From an uncultured Eubacteriales bacterium (lineage in GTDB: Bacteria; Bacillota; Clostridia; Christensenellales; Aristaeellaceae), in contig CADAQF010000013.1 of the NCBI GenBank assembly GCA_902790015.1, forward strand, positions 1 through 63,959: a stretch of DNA of 63,959 nucleotides, written 5' to 3'. Every line of letters begins with the position of its first letter. Positions within the stretch are counted from its first letter, which is position 1. Positions 35,582 to 44,401 of the stretch are shown here, in pieces. The notes beneath the pieces were generated by a model. It was not told the DNA's origin. It made no database searches and saw only the letters and a list, made by a program, of their open reading frames with translations. The position numbers were made by a program, and so were the translations under genes.

Positions 35582-36465
35582 AGGGCATCATTCTGGCCGG
35601 CGGGGCCGGCACGAGGCTTTACCCGCTGACGCTGGTCACCTCCAAGCAGCTGCTGCCGGTATACGATAAGCCGATGATCTATTACCCACTTTCCACCCTG
35701 ATGCTGGCGGGCATACACGACATACTTATCATCTCCACCCCGGAGGACACGCCCCGCTTTGAGGCATTGCTTGGGGCTGGGGACCAGTTCGGCATCCAGC
35801 TGTCCTACTGCGTGCAGCCTTCGCCGGACGGCCTGGCCCAGGCCTTTTTGCTGGGCCGGGATTTTATCGGCGAAGACGCCTGCGCGATGGTGCTGGGAGA
35901 CAATATTTTTTACGGGGACAGCCTGGCGCGCCGTCTTAAGGAAGCGGTGCAGAACGCTGAAGAAAAGAACCGGGCCACGATATTCGGCCATTACGTGTCC
36001 GATCCGGAACGCTTCGGCGTGGTGGCCTTTGACGAAAAGGGGCGCGCCGTGTCCATCGAGGAAAAACCGGATAACCCTAAATCCAACTACGCGGTGACGG
36101 GACTGTATTTCTATCCCGCCGGGGTGTCGGACAGGGCCGCTCAGATCCGTCCTTCCCAAAGGGGAGAGCTTGAGATCACCGCGCTCAATGAACTCTACCT
36201 GACACAGGGCCTGCTGGACGTGCAGCTGCTCGGACGGGGCTTTGCCTGGCTGGACACCGGAACGATGGACAGTCTGCTGGAGGCGGCCGAATTCGTCCGC
36301 ATGATCGAGCAGCGGCAGAGCATCACGATCTCCGCCCCGGAGGAAATCGCTTTCGTGCGCGGATGGATCGACCGGGAAACGCTGCTGTTGTCAGCAGAAA
36401 GGTACGGCAAAAGCACCTACGGCAAGCACCTGCGCGCCGTGGCGGAAGGGAGGGTCATGTCCTGA
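35578..36465 (+). CDS. rmlA: Glucose-1-phosphate thymidylyltransferase
   Basis: 295 residues from a GTG start at 35578, preceded by GAGGGAGGAG and overlapping rmlB by four bases. The N-terminus [18 protein letters not shown] is the nucleotide-binding signature of RmlA, and [25 protein letters not shown] and [13 protein letters not shown] are further family blocks. It joins glucose-1-phosphate and dTTP to dTDP-glucose, the first step of the pathway, and is normally inhibited by dTDP-rhamnose. Length matches the short RmlA form. Confidence 0.97.
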   Translation: MKGIILAGGAGTRLYPLTLVTSKQLLPVYDKPMIYYPLSTLMLAGIHDILIISTPEDTPRFEALLGAGDQFGIQLSYCVQPSPDGLAQAFLLGRDFIGEDACAMVLGDNIFYGDSLARRLKEAVQNAEEKNRATIFGHYVSDPERFGVVAFDEKGRAVSIEEKPDNPKSNYAVTGLYFYPAGVSDRAAQIRPSQRGELEITALNELYLTQGLLDVQLLGRGFAWLDTGTMDSLLEAAEFVRMIEQRQSITISAPEEIAFVRGWIDRETLLLSAERYGKSTYGKHLRAVAEGRVMS

Positions 36466-37418
36466 TGAGGGTATTGGTGACAGGGGCCTGCGGACAGCTG
36501 GGCATGGACGCGGTCAGGGCGCTTTCCGCCCGCGGACACGAAGTGATCCTGACGGATGTTCGTCCTTCGGCGGAACTTCCTGAGCTTATTTTGGCAGATC
36601 TGACGAAGGAGGACGAGGCGCGCGCGCTGGTCGCCTCCTGCCGTCCGGATGCCGTTTTGCACTGCGCCGCCTGGACGGCGGTGGACGAAGCCGAAAAGCC
36701 CGAGCTGTATGACCTGGTGTATGCCGTGAACGTCCGGGCCACCGCCTTCCTGGCCGGGGCCGCGGAAAAAGCGGGCGCCCGGTTTTGCTATATTTCCACG
36801 GATTACGTTTTTGACGGGCAGGGCGACACTCCCCGGAAGCCGGACGACTGCGCTTATAGCCCGCTGAACGTGTACGGACGGACCAAGCTTCTGGGGGAAG
36901 AGGCCGTGCGCGCGGCCTGCAGCCGGTATTATATCGTCCGCATCGCCTGGGTTTTCGGAGCGCACGGGGGCAATTTCGTTCAGACGATGCTCCGCCTGGG
37001 AAAAACCCGGGAGGAATTGCGCGTGGTGAACGACCAGATCGGCACGCCGACCTACACCCGCGATCTGGCGGAGCTTCTCAGCCGTTTGCTTGAAACCGGC
37101 CTGTTCGGCTGCTATCACGTCACCAACGCAGAACTGCCGCCCGAACTGGACAGGGGAGACGGCTTTACTAAAGAGGGGACGAAGGTGGGCTTTATCAGCT
37201 GGTACGATTTTGCCAGGGAGATTTTCCGCCAGGCGGGGTATACTACGCGCGTCATCCCCGTTTCCACCGAGGAATACGGCCTCTCCCGCGCGGACCGTCC
37301 GCGCAACAGCCGTTTGGACAAGCGGAGGCTTCAGGAAACGGGCCTGGGCCCCATGCCGGACTGGCGGGACGCCCTGAGGCGTTACCTGGACGAAACGAGG
37401 GACACATGGGACAGATAA
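36465..37418 (+). CDS. rmlD: dTDP-4-dehydrorhamnose reductase
   Basis: 317 residues starting at the ATG that shares one base with the rmlA stop (TGATG). NADP-binding motif [13 protein letters not shown], then CAAWTAVDEAE and the catalytic STDYVFDG and YGRTKLLGE (Tyr-x-x-x-Lys) blocks typical of RmlD. It performs the last step, reducing dTDP-4-keto-rhamnose. It is slightly longer than the usual ~290 residues because of an insertion near 225-250 (LDRGDGFTKEGTKVGFIS) before the substrate-binding region; I cannot say what that does. Confidence 0.95.
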   Translation: MRVLVTGACGQLGMDAVRALSARGHEVILTDVRPSAELPELILADLTKEDEARALVASCRPDAVLHCAAWTAVDEAEKPELYDLVYAVNVRATAFLAGAAEKAGARFCYISTDYVFDGQGDTPRKPDDCAYSPLNVYGRTKLLGEEAVRAACSRYYIVRIAWVFGAHGGNFVQTMLRLGKTREELRVVNDQIGTPTYTRDLAELLSRLLETGLFGCYHVTNAELPPELDRGDGFTKEGTKVGFISWYDFAREIFRQAGYTTRVIPVSTEEYGLSRADRPRNSRLDKRRLQETGLGPMPDWRDALRRYLDETRDTWDR

Positions 37419-37999
37419 CAGTTGAAAAAAACGTCGGCGGGATCGGCGGGCTTTGCGTGCTGACCCCCGCCCGCCACGGGGATTCCCGGGGCTATTTCAT
37501 GGAGACCTACCATCAGCGGGACCTGGAGGAAGCGGGGCTTTCCTACAACTTTGTTCAGCATAACCAGTCCGGCTCTGTCAGGGGAGTGCTGAGAGGGCTC
37601 CATTTCCAGAAGCGCTACCCGCAGGCCAAGCTGGTGCGCGTCATCCGCGGCGCGGTTTTTGACGTCGCCGTGGACCTGAGAAAGGATAGCGCCACCTTCG
37701 GCCGCTGGCACGGAGAGCTGCTGAACGACGAAAACGTCCGCCAGTTCCTGATCCCCCGGGGCTTTGCCCACGGCTTCCTGGCACTTTCGGATGAAGCGGA
37801 GTTCTGCTATCTGTGCGACGATTTTTATCACCCCGACGACGAAGGCGGCATCCGCTGGGACGACCCGGTTCTGGGCGTCCGTTGGCCGGGGCTTCAAGCA
37901 GACGGGAATCCTCCCCGCCTGCAGGACGGCACCCTGCTGATCCTGTCCGAAAAGGATAAAGCCTGGCCCGGCTTCAGGGCTTTGTTTCCGGATAGATGA
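37406..37999 (+). CDS. rmlC: dTDP-4-dehydrorhamnose 3,5-epimerase
   Basis: 197 residues, cupin fold. DSRGYFMETYHQRDLEEAGL, QHNQSGSVRGVLRGLHFQ with the catalytic histidine in GLHFQ, and the FLIPRGFAHGFLALSDEAEF core identify RmlC. It epimerises C3 and C5 of dTDP-4-keto-6-deoxyglucose. It overlaps rmlD by 13 bases and ends the operon. No clear terminator follows before the promoter at 38119. Confidence 0.96.
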   Translation: MGQITVEKNVGGIGGLCVLTPARHGDSRGYFMETYHQRDLEEAGLSYNFVQHNQSGSVRGVLRGLHFQKRYPQAKLVRVIRGAVFDVAVDLRKDSATFGRWHGELLNDENVRQFLIPRGFAHGFLALSDEAEFCYLCDDFYHPDDEGGIRWDDPVLGVRWPGLQADGNPPRLQDGTLLILSEKDKAWPGFRALFPDR

Positions 38000-38118
38000 C
38001 GGAGGTGGGCGCAGTCTGTCCGGTATCGGGGCTGCCTCACGCGCTATCACCGGATATAAGCTTCTGCAGCCGGTTTTCGTTCGGGCAATGTTTTTTTACG
38101 CGGGGATAAAAAGACCCA

Positions 38119-38147
38119 TTGACAATCGGGCCCAAGTGGTATATGCT
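38119..38147 (+). promoter_or_regulatory. Promoter of the amino-acid-binding protein gene
   Basis: Perfect TTGACA (38119-38124), 17-bp spacer, TATGCT (38142-38147); start near 38154 and a leader of about 73 bases. The leader contains an 18-codon frame from 38177 whose TGA overlaps the ATG at 38227, but without a good ribosome-binding site. Confidence 0.7.
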
Positions 38148-38226
38148 TCATTTGTCTATCAAACCGGTAGGCAAATATGAAAAACGTGTTTTCGGGAAAA
38201 GATGCCGGGAACGGAAAGGAAAAAGT

Positions 38227-39030
38227 ATGAAAAGACGGGGACTGTATCGTGTGCTTTCGCTGGCGCTTTTGCTCAGCCTGGCGCTGGGAAGCGCCGCCGC
38301 CAAAGCGGACCTGCTGGAGGATATCCGGGAGAAGGGCTACATCGTGATCGCCACGGAGGGGGACTGGGCTCCCTGGACCTATCATGACGAGAACGACAAC
38401 CTGGTAGGCCTGGACATCGAGATCGGGAAGGCCATCGCGGCCTATCTCGGGGTGGAGGCGCGCTTTGAGGAAACCAACTGGGACGCCATCTTAGCCGGCG
38501 TGGATTCCGGCCGCTTTGACATCGCCTGCAACGGCGTGGGCTATACCGAGGCCCGGGCGGAAAAGTATTCCTTCTCGACGCCCTATGTCTATACCCGGGA
38601 CGTGCTGGTGGTCCGCAGCGACAACGACGCCATCCATTCCTTTGAAGACCTGAAGGGCAAAAAGACCGCCAACACCGCCTCCAGCACCTACGCCGCGCTG
38701 GCGGAAAGCTACGGCGCCACCGTGACCGGCGTGGATGCCCTGGCCGACACCATCCAGCTGGTACTTCAGGGCCGCGTGGACGCCACCATCAACGCCCAGG
38801 TGACCATCAACGATTACCTGACCGAGCATCCGGACGCCCAGATCAAGGTCGTCGCCGAGTCCGAGGGAAGCCCCGTGGCTTATCCGCTGCGCAAGGTCCC
38901 CGAAACGGAGACCCTGCTCGCCGCCGTGAACGAAGCGCTGCAGGCGCTCAGGGACAACGGCACGCTGTCAGAGATCTCCATGAAGTATTTCAACGGCCTG
39001 GACATGACCAAGAGCTCTTCGGGCCAGTGA
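38227..39030 (+). CDS. Polar amino acid ABC transporter substrate-binding protein
   Basis: 267 residues with a Sec signal peptide (1-24, AAAKA) lacking any cysteine, so not a lipoprotein by the usual rule. The mature part is a family 3 solute-binding protein (SBP_bac_3): GYIVIATEGDWAPWTYHDEND, VGLDIEIGKAIA, the FDIACNGVGYTEARAEKY block and LKGKKTANTASSTYA. The closest habit is the cystine/polar amino acid group. No permease or ATPase genes are adjacent, so the rest of the transporter must be elsewhere. It has its own promoter and is followed by a strong hairpin at 39048-39080. Confidence 0.92.
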   Translation: MKRRGLYRVLSLALLLSLALGSAAAKADLLEDIREKGYIVIATEGDWAPWTYHDENDNLVGLDIEIGKAIAAYLGVEARFEETNWDAILAGVDSGRFDIACNGVGYTEARAEKYSFSTPYVYTRDVLVVRSDNDAIHSFEDLKGKKTANTASSTYAALAESYGATVTGVDALADTIQLVLQGRVDATINAQVTINDYLTEHPDAQIKVVAESEGSPVAYPLRKVPETETLLAAVNEALQALRDNGTLSEISMKYFNGLDMTKSSSGQ

Positions 39031-39047
39031 AAAAAAAGGCATAAGAA

Positions 39048-39080
39048 AACGCGCGGCGGAAGGACGTTCCGCCGCGCGTT
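39048..39080 (-). terminator. Long-stem terminator between convergent genes
   Basis: A 14-bp perfect stem, 39048-39061 with 39067-39080 (core CGCGCGGCGG with CCGCCGCGCG), and a 5-base loop. On the minus strand it is followed by TTCTTATGCCTTTTTTT, so it serves thrH; on the plus strand the T-run is poor. Confidence 0.8.
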
Positions 39081-39130
39081 CTGGATGAATCATGAATCGA
39101 AGGGGGAGCCTGCCAGGCACCCTCTGTGCG

Positions 39131-39730
39131 TCACAGCGCCTCAAATATGGCCTGCTTAAGGTCTTTGTATTCCTCAAAGGCGGGCAGCTCCGGATGATCC
39201 GCCCGGATCTTCTCGGTGGAGCGGAACAGGAAGCCGGCCTTGGAGGCCTGGATCATGCCCAGGTCGTTATAGCTGTCACCCACCGCGATCGTTTCAAAGC
39301 CGATGGACTGAAGCGCCTTCACCGTGGTGAGCTTGGACTGGCTGCAGCGCATCCTGAAGTCGATGATCCTGCCGCTCTCGTCCGCCACCAGGGAATTGCA
39401 GAAAATAGTGGGCATTCCCAGCTTTTTCATCAGCGGATGGGCAAACTGGGTGAACGTGTCGCTGAGTATGACGACCTGGGTCTTGTCCCTGAGTTCGTCC
39501 AGGAAGTCCTTGGCACCTTCCATGGGCTGGATGGTTTCGATGACCCGCTGGATCTCCTTGAGCCCCAGCCCGTGCTCGTTAAGAATCCCGATGCGCCAGC
39601 GCATGAGCTTGTCGTAATCGGGCTCGTCCCGCGTGGTGCGGGTCAGTTCGGGAATGCCGGAGGCTTTGGAAAAAGCGATCCAGATCTCGGGCACAAGCAC
39701 GCCTTCCATATCCAGACAGACGATATTCAT
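39131..39730 (-). CDS. thrH: Phosphoserine phosphatase / homoserine phosphotransferase ThrH
   Basis: 199 residues of the HAD superfamily. It starts MNIVCLDMEGVLVPEIWIAF; the DxE nucleophile motif (Asp-Met-Glu) and the downstream EIWIAF are hallmarks of ThrH rather than SerB. VVILSDTF supplies motif II, Lys in SQSKLTTV motif III and GDSYND motif IV. ThrH dephosphorylates phosphoserine and can pass the phosphate to homoserine. The ATG at 39730 follows AAAAAAGGAG. It lies 19 bases behind the small DUF1858 gene; together they form a short minus-strand unit. Confidence 0.93.
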   Translation of the reverse strand: MNIVCLDMEGVLVPEIWIAFSKASGIPELTRTTRDEPDYDKLMRWRIGILNEHGLGLKEIQRVIETIQPMEGAKDFLDELRDKTQVVILSDTFTQFAHPLMKKLGMPTIFCNSLVADESGRIIDFRMRCSQSKLTTVKALQSIGFETIAVGDSYNDLGMIQASKAGFLFRSTEKIRADHPELPAFEEYKDLKQAIFEAL

Positions 39731-39749
39731 TTGAGCATTCTCCTTTTTT

Positions 39750-39971
39750 TCAGGACAGTCTGGCCAACTGCTCGCTGAGCAGCTGTTTGAGCTGGTCCAT
39801 CGGCACATGGTACTTTTCGGAAGCGTCCTTCATGGTCTTTCCGCGGATGGCCATCCTGCCGAACGGCGTTTTGAGCAGGCCGAAACGGCTGTCCAGGCTG
39901 ATCAGCTGGTCCAATAGCTGCGGATAGGCTTCCATGATATCCGTCAGCTTCGTGTTTTCATTGATCTCCAT
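39750..39971 (-). CDS. DUF1858 domain protein
   Basis: 73 residues, all DUF1858: INENTKLTDIMEAYPQLLDQL, then a conserved GRMAIRGKTMKDASEKYHV. The same fold forms the N-terminal part of some iron-sulfur-repair (ScdA-like) and hybrid proteins, but stand-alone copies have no assigned function. No metal-binding cysteines are present. It precedes thrH in one transcript, which suggests nothing specific. Confidence 0.85.
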   Translation of the reverse strand: MEINENTKLTDIMEAYPQLLDQLISLDSRFGLLKTPFGRMAIRGKTMKDASEKYHVPMDQLKQLLSEQLARLS

Positions 39972-40072
39972 TTTGTTCTCCTTCTTTGAAAAACGGGCTC
40001 CGCCGTTTTTCAGATTGTACTATAAGCGGCGTCTGTTTGTAAAGCGGACGCTTGTTTTTTTAATGAACGCTG

Positions 40073-43000
40073 TCAGACCAGCCTGACATTGTCCGGCCCG
40101 ATGGCAGTCCGCAGGGCGTCCAGCAGGGCTTCCTGCGGGGAAATCCACTGCTCCCTGGGGGCTAAAAGCGTCCTGCCCTCGGAAGGGATGTTCAGGTATA
40201 CGGGACAGTCGCCCGGGTAGCGGCTGAGGAGATGCTCGGCCATGGACCGCTGCTGGGGCGTTACGCGCAGGTAAAGCTTTTGTCCGGCGGCCTTGGCCTG
40301 GGCGGACAGCTGCTGAGGCTGAGCCGGCGCGGCGGGCCTTTGGCTGTCAGGCTCGGGCGCGGCCTTCGGAGGGTCGGGGAAAAGCTGCTCCACCGTGTCC
40401 ACGAGCAGCCGCGGCTCTTCTTCTTCCTGCAGGGACAGCCGTCCCGAGGCAATGACCGCTTTGTCGTCCCCGAGCAGGGATCTGTACAGCTCGAAGGCTT
40501 TGGGGAAAAGCATGCACTCCACCTGGCCGCCCATGTCCTCCAGGGTGAAAAAGCCCATTACAGCGCCCTTCTTGGTGGTCTTCGTACGCCATCCCGAGAT
40601 CAGACCGCCCATGCGGACGGACCGTCCGTCCTGCCCGGCGCCGTGATCCTCGCTGTCCGTGAGCTCGGCCAGGTCTTCTGAATGGAAGGGGAGCCTTCTC
40701 AGGCTTTCGCGGTAAGCGTCCAGCGGGTGCCCGCTCAGGTAAACGCCGGTGACGGCCTTTTCCTGCTTGAGCAATTCTGCGTAAGGCAGCGGCGTGACCG
40801 GGGGAAGCGAGGAGGCGGGCTGGCTTTCGGGGGGAAGCATGCCGCCCAGGTCGAACAGGGACAATTGCCCGTCCACGTTGTTGCGGCGGGTGCGGCTCTC
40901 GCTGTCCATGATGCTCTCGTAGGCGGCGAGCTTCTGGGCGCGGTGACCGGGCAGGCTGTCAAAGCAGCCGGCCAGTATCAGGCTTTCCACCGATTTTTTG
41001 CTGAAATCCGTCTGCGTGCAGCGGCGGCAGAAATCCTGCAGGGATGTGAAGGGCCCCTTCCTTTCGCGTTCGGCGACCGCCTGATTGAGGCTGCCCACCC
41101 CGACGTTTTTGATGCCGCTCATCCCGAAGCGGATAGCCGGCCGGTCTTCGGCGGTTTCCACTGAAAAGCGCGCGCCGGAGCGATTGATATCCGGCGGCAG
41201 CACGGGAATGCCGCGGCTGCGGCAGTCCTGGATATACAGGGCGGCCTTGGCGGTGTTTCCGGAAAACGAGTTGAGCATGGCCGCCATGAACTCGGCCGGG
41301 CAGTGCTTTTTGAGCCACGCCGTGCGGACGGCCACCAGCGCGTAGGCCGCGGCGTGGGACTTGTTGAAGGCGTAGGAGGCAAAGGAGGTCATCTCGTCGA
41401 AGATATGCTCGGCGGTTTCGGCAGGCACGCCGCGGCTGACCGCGCCGGGCACGCCTTCTTCGGGAGAACCGTACACAAAAAACTGCCGTTCCCGGTTCAT
41501 CACGTCGTGCTTTTTCTTGGCCATCGCGCGGCGGACCAGGTCGCTGCGGCCGTAGGAATAGCCGGCCAGGTCCCGGACGATCTGCATGACCTGCTCCTGA
41601 TAGACGATGCAGCCGTAGGTGACGGAAAGGATGGGCTCCAGCAGCGGGGTTTCGTATCGAATGGTTTCCGGATGCTGCTTGCCGCGGATATAACGGGGGA
41701 TCGATTCCATCGGCCCGGGGCGGTACAGGGAAATGGCGGCGATGATATCCTCCATGTTCCGGGGCTGCATACTGGTCAGGAAGGAGCGCATGCCGGCGCT
41801 TTCCAGCTGGAATACGCCCTTGGTGTCCCCCTGGGAGATCATCCGGTAGGTTTCGGGGTCGTCGGTGGGAATGTCCTGCGGAGTCATGGAAACGCCGCGC
41901 TGCCTGAGCAGCTCCAGCGCGTCCCGGATGACGGTCAGGGTCCTCAGGCCCAGAAAATCCATCTTGAGCAGCCCCAGCTTTTCGATGTTCCCCATCGGGT
42001 ACTGGGTCGTGATGACCCCGTCGTTGGTCTGCAGGGGAACGTAGTGGGTCAGGGGCTTGCTGGTGATCAGCACGCCGGCGGCGTGGGTGCTGGCGTGGCG
42101 CGGCATGCCCTCCAGGGTAAGGGCAGTTTCGTAAAGCCGCCTCACCCGCCCGTCCGAGGCCACCATGCTTTTAAGGTCGGGGCTTACGGTCAGCGCCTTT
42201 TCCAGCGTCATTCCCAGGTCCATCGGCACGGCCTTGGCGATGACGTCCGTCTCCTGGTAGCTGTAGCCCAGCACCCGCCCTACGTCGCGTATGACGCCCC
42301 GGGCGGCCATGGTGCCGAAGGTGATGATCTGGCTTACGTGATCCTGGCCGTATTTTTGGGCTACGTAGTCTATGACCTCCTGCCGCCTTTCATAGCAGAA
42401 GTCCACGTCGATATCGGGCATGGTGACCCGTTCAGCGTTCAGGAATCTTTCAAAGAGCAGCTGGTAATGCAGCGGATCCAGCTCGGTTATGTCCAGGCAG
42501 TAAGCGACGATGCTGCCCGCGCCGCTGCCCCGGCCGGGGCCGACCATGATGCCGTGCGTCTTGGCGAAGTGGATAAAATCCCACACGATCAGGAAATAAT
42601 CCACATACCCCATCTGCACGATGGTGGAAAGCTCATACTCCATCCGCTCAAGGGCGTCCTGCCGGTCGGGAGCGTAGCGCGCGGCGAAGCCCTCCCGGCA
42701 GAGATTTCGCAGCATCTCTTCGGCGGTCATGCCGTTTTCAACGGGAAAGCGGGGCAGGTGGACGGTGGAAAAATCAAAGTCCACCCGGCAGCGGCGGGCG
42801 ATTTCCTCCGTGCGCTCCACGGCGTCCTCGTGCCCGGGAAAAAGCGCCAGCATCTCCTGTTCGGACTTGACGTACATCTCGTCCGTTTCCTGGCGCAGCC
42901 GTTTTTCGTCCTCCAGGGTTTTCCCGGTCTGGATGCAGGTCAGCACCTCCTGGGCGGCGGCGTCGGCCCGGGTCAGGTAGTGGCAGTCGTTGGTGGCCAC

Positions 43001-43585
43001 CAGCGGCACCCCGGTCTCCTCGCTCAGGCGGTAAAGCCGGGGCAGCACGGTCTTTTCATCGGGCAGGCCGTGGTTCATGATCTCTATGTAAAAGTGATCC
43101 TCGCCCATGATGCCGCGCATGCGTTCCACAAAATCGCGGGCGTCCTGATACCGTCCGTCCAGCAGCGCGCGGTCAAGCTCGCCCGAAAGGCAGGCGGACA
43201 GGGCGATCAGCCCCTCGTGATGTGTTTTAAGCAGCGCGTAATCGATGCGGGGCTTATAATAAAAGCCATCAATAAAGGCCATGGAATCCATGTAGCACAG
43301 ATTGCGGTACCCGGTCTCGTTTTCGCACAGCAGGATCAGGTGAGAAAAATGGCGGCTCTGGCTGTGCCGGTCCTCCGCCAGATAGACCTCGCAGCCGATC
43401 ACCGGATGAAGCCCAGCGTCCTTCATGGCCGAATAAAAGTCCACCGCGCCGTACAGCGCGCCGTGGTCGGTGACGGCGCAGGCGTCCATCCCGAGCTCTT
43501 TGAGCCGCGGGATCAGCTTTTTGATGCGGCACGCGCCGTCCAGCAGGCTGTATTCGGTATGCAGGTGCAGATGCGCAAACGACAT
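40073..43585 (-). CDS. dnaE: DNA polymerase III subunit alpha
   Basis: 1170 residues, the normal DnaE length. N-terminal PHP domain (1-~280) with [11 protein letters not shown] and [10 protein letters not shown], metal-site residues largely kept. The polymerase core carries [12 protein letters not shown] near residue 400 (two catalytic Asp) and the third Asp downstream in the palm. Fingers include [15 protein letters not shown] helix-hairpin-helix region and a C-terminal OB domain (near 980-1060, with [20 protein letters not shown]) complete it. In Bacillota, DnaE extends primers alongside PolC. It is divergent from tdk, and the start ATG 43585 begins MSFAHLHLH, the family norm. Confidence 0.98.
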   Translation of the reverse strand: MSFAHLHLHTEYSLLDGACRIKKLIPRLKELGMDACAVTDHGALYGAVDFYSAMKDAGLHPVIGCEVYLAEDRHSQSRHFSHLILLCENETGYRNLCYMDSMAFIDGFYYKPRIDYALLKTHHEGLIALSACLSGELDRALLDGRYQDARDFVERMRGIMGEDHFYIEIMNHGLPDEKTVLPRLYRLSEETGVPLVATNDCHYLTRADAAAQEVLTCIQTGKTLEDEKRLRQETDEMYVKSEQEMLALFPGHEDAVERTEEIARRCRVDFDFSTVHLPRFPVENGMTAEEMLRNLCREGFAARYAPDRQDALERMEYELSTIVQMGYVDYFLIVWDFIHFAKTHGIMVGPGRGSGAGSIVAYCLDITELDPLHYQLLFERFLNAERVTMPDIDVDFCYERRQEVIDYVAQKYGQDHVSQIITFGTMAARGVIRDVGRVLGYSYQETDVIAKAVPMDLGMTLEKALTVSPDLKSMVASDGRVRRLYETALTLEGMPRHASTHAAGVLITSKPLTHYVPLQTNDGVITTQYPMGNIEKLGLLKMDFLGLRTLTVIRDALELLRQRGVSMTPQDIPTDDPETYRMISQGDTKGVFQLESAGMRSFLTSMQPRNMEDIIAAISLYRPGPMESIPRYIRGKQHPETIRYETPLLEPILSVTYGCIVYQEQVMQIVRDLAGYSYGRSDLVRRAMAKKKHDVMNRERQFFVYGSPEEGVPGAVSRGVPAETAEHIFDEMTSFASYAFNKSHAAAYALVAVRTAWLKKHCPAEFMAAMLNSFSGNTAKAALYIQDCRSRGIPVLPPDINRSGARFSVETAEDRPAIRFGMSGIKNVGVGSLNQAVAERERKGPFTSLQDFCRRCTQTDFSKKSVESLILAGCFDSLPGHRAQKLAAYESIMDSESRTRRNNVDGQLSLFDLGGMLPPESQPASSLPPVTPLPYAELLKQEKAVTGVYLSGHPLDAYRESLRRLPFHSEDLAELTDSEDHGAGQDGRSVRMGGLISGWRTKTTKKGAVMGFFTLEDMGGQVECMLFPKAFELYRSLLGDDKAVIASGRLSLQEEEEPRLLVDTVEQLFPDPPKAAPEPDSQRPAAPAQPQQLSAQAKAAGQKLYLRVTPQQRSMAEHLLSRYPGDCPVYLNIPSEGRTLLAPREQWISPQEALLDALRTAIGPDNVRLV

Positions 43586-43669
43586 GTACTAAAAGCCCCC
43601 TTCACCTTAAGCCCAGGGTCATGAGCCGAACGGACTGTGATTTGGATAAAATGTTCTCCGTTTCTTCCA

Positions 43670-43698
43670 TTGCGGAAGGGAACAAAGGGGAATATAAT
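43670..43698 (+). promoter_or_regulatory. Promoter of thymidine kinase gene
   Basis: TTGCGG (43670-43675), 17-bp spacer, perfect TATAAT (43693-43698). The start codon at 43733 follows a TTTGGAGGA site. Confidence 0.6.
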
Positions 43699-43732
43699 AA
43701 CCGGGATAATAAGCTTTGGAGGATCAGACGGC

Positions 43733-44302
43733 ATGGCCAAGCTCTATTTCCGCTACGGGGCGATGGGCTCCAGCAAAACGGCAAACGCCATCATGGTGCA
43801 GTACAATTATCAGGAACGGGGCCAGAAGGCCCTGATGCTCAAGCCCCGGCTGGACAACAGGGACGGGGAAAGGGTGGTGGCCTCCCGCTCCGGCCTTTCG
43901 GCGCCCTGCCTGTATATGGAGGAGCTTGACCAGGTTAATGTGAAGGACTATCACTGCATCATCGTGGACGAAGCGCAGTTCCTGACCAAGGCGCAGGTGG
44001 AGGAGCTGGTGCGCATCGTGGACGAGGAGCACGTCCCCGTGGTGGCGTACGGCCTGCGGACTGATTTCAGGGGGGAGTTTTTCGAGGGCAGTCTCTGGCT
44101 GATGGCCTGGGCGGATTCCATCGAGGAGGTCAAGACCATCTGCTGGTGCGGCCGCAAGGCGACCTATAACGCCCGCCTGTACAACGGCCGGGTGATCAAG
44201 ACCGGCGAACAGGTGATGCTGGGCGGCAACGAGAGCTATACCAGCCTGTGCCGCCGCCACTGGGCCCTGGGCCAGACCGGCCCCGGGGACGCGGCAGACT
44301 GA
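43733..44302 (+). CDS. tdk: Thymidine kinase (type II)
   Basis: 190 residues. P-loop YGAMGSSKTANA (about 8-19), Walker-B-like CIIVDEAQFLT (about 80-90), lasso and zinc-binding parts ICWCGRKATYNAR and SLCRRHW (zinc site of Cys-x-Cys and Cys-x-x-His). It phosphorylates salvaged thymidine with ATP. The usual first zinc-site pair is Cys-x-x-Cys, here Cys-Trp-Cys, so the metal site may be modified. ATG 43733 is chosen over an in-frame start at 43637 because the promoter and ribosome-binding site lie between them. Confidence 0.94.
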   Translation: MAKLYFRYGAMGSSKTANAIMVQYNYQERGQKALMLKPRLDNRDGERVVASRSGLSAPCLYMEELDQVNVKDYHCIIVDEAQFLTKAQVEELVRIVDEEHVPVVAYGLRTDFRGEFFEGSLWLMAWADSIEEVKTICWCGRKATYNARLYNGRVIKTGEQVMLGGNESYTSLCRRHWALGQTGPGDAAD

Positions 44303-44338
44303 AGACGATCAGGCAAACCGAGAAAAAGCTTTGAGGCA

Positions 44339-44380
44339 AGGCGCTTAAAATCGTGTCGCGGGACGCGGTTTTAAGCGCCT
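44339..44380. terminator. Bidirectional terminator between tdk and the acyltransferase gene
   Basis: A 12-bp stem, AGGCGCTTAAAA (44339-44350) with TTTTAAGCGCCT (44369-44380), followed by CTTTCGGTTCTTT on the plus side; convergent genes. Confidence 0.75.
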
Positions 44381-44401
44381 CTTTCGGTTCTTTCCTGCGC
44401 C

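Noticed and set aside
38177..38230. 18-codon leader peptide before the amino-acid-binding protein
   Set aside because: Weak ribosome-binding site and no run of a regulatory amino acid; overlap of stop and start may be chance.
41303..43624. 773-codon open frame on the plus strand
   Set aside because: Antisense to dnaE; no family, no ribosome-binding site, His/Gly-rich shadow.
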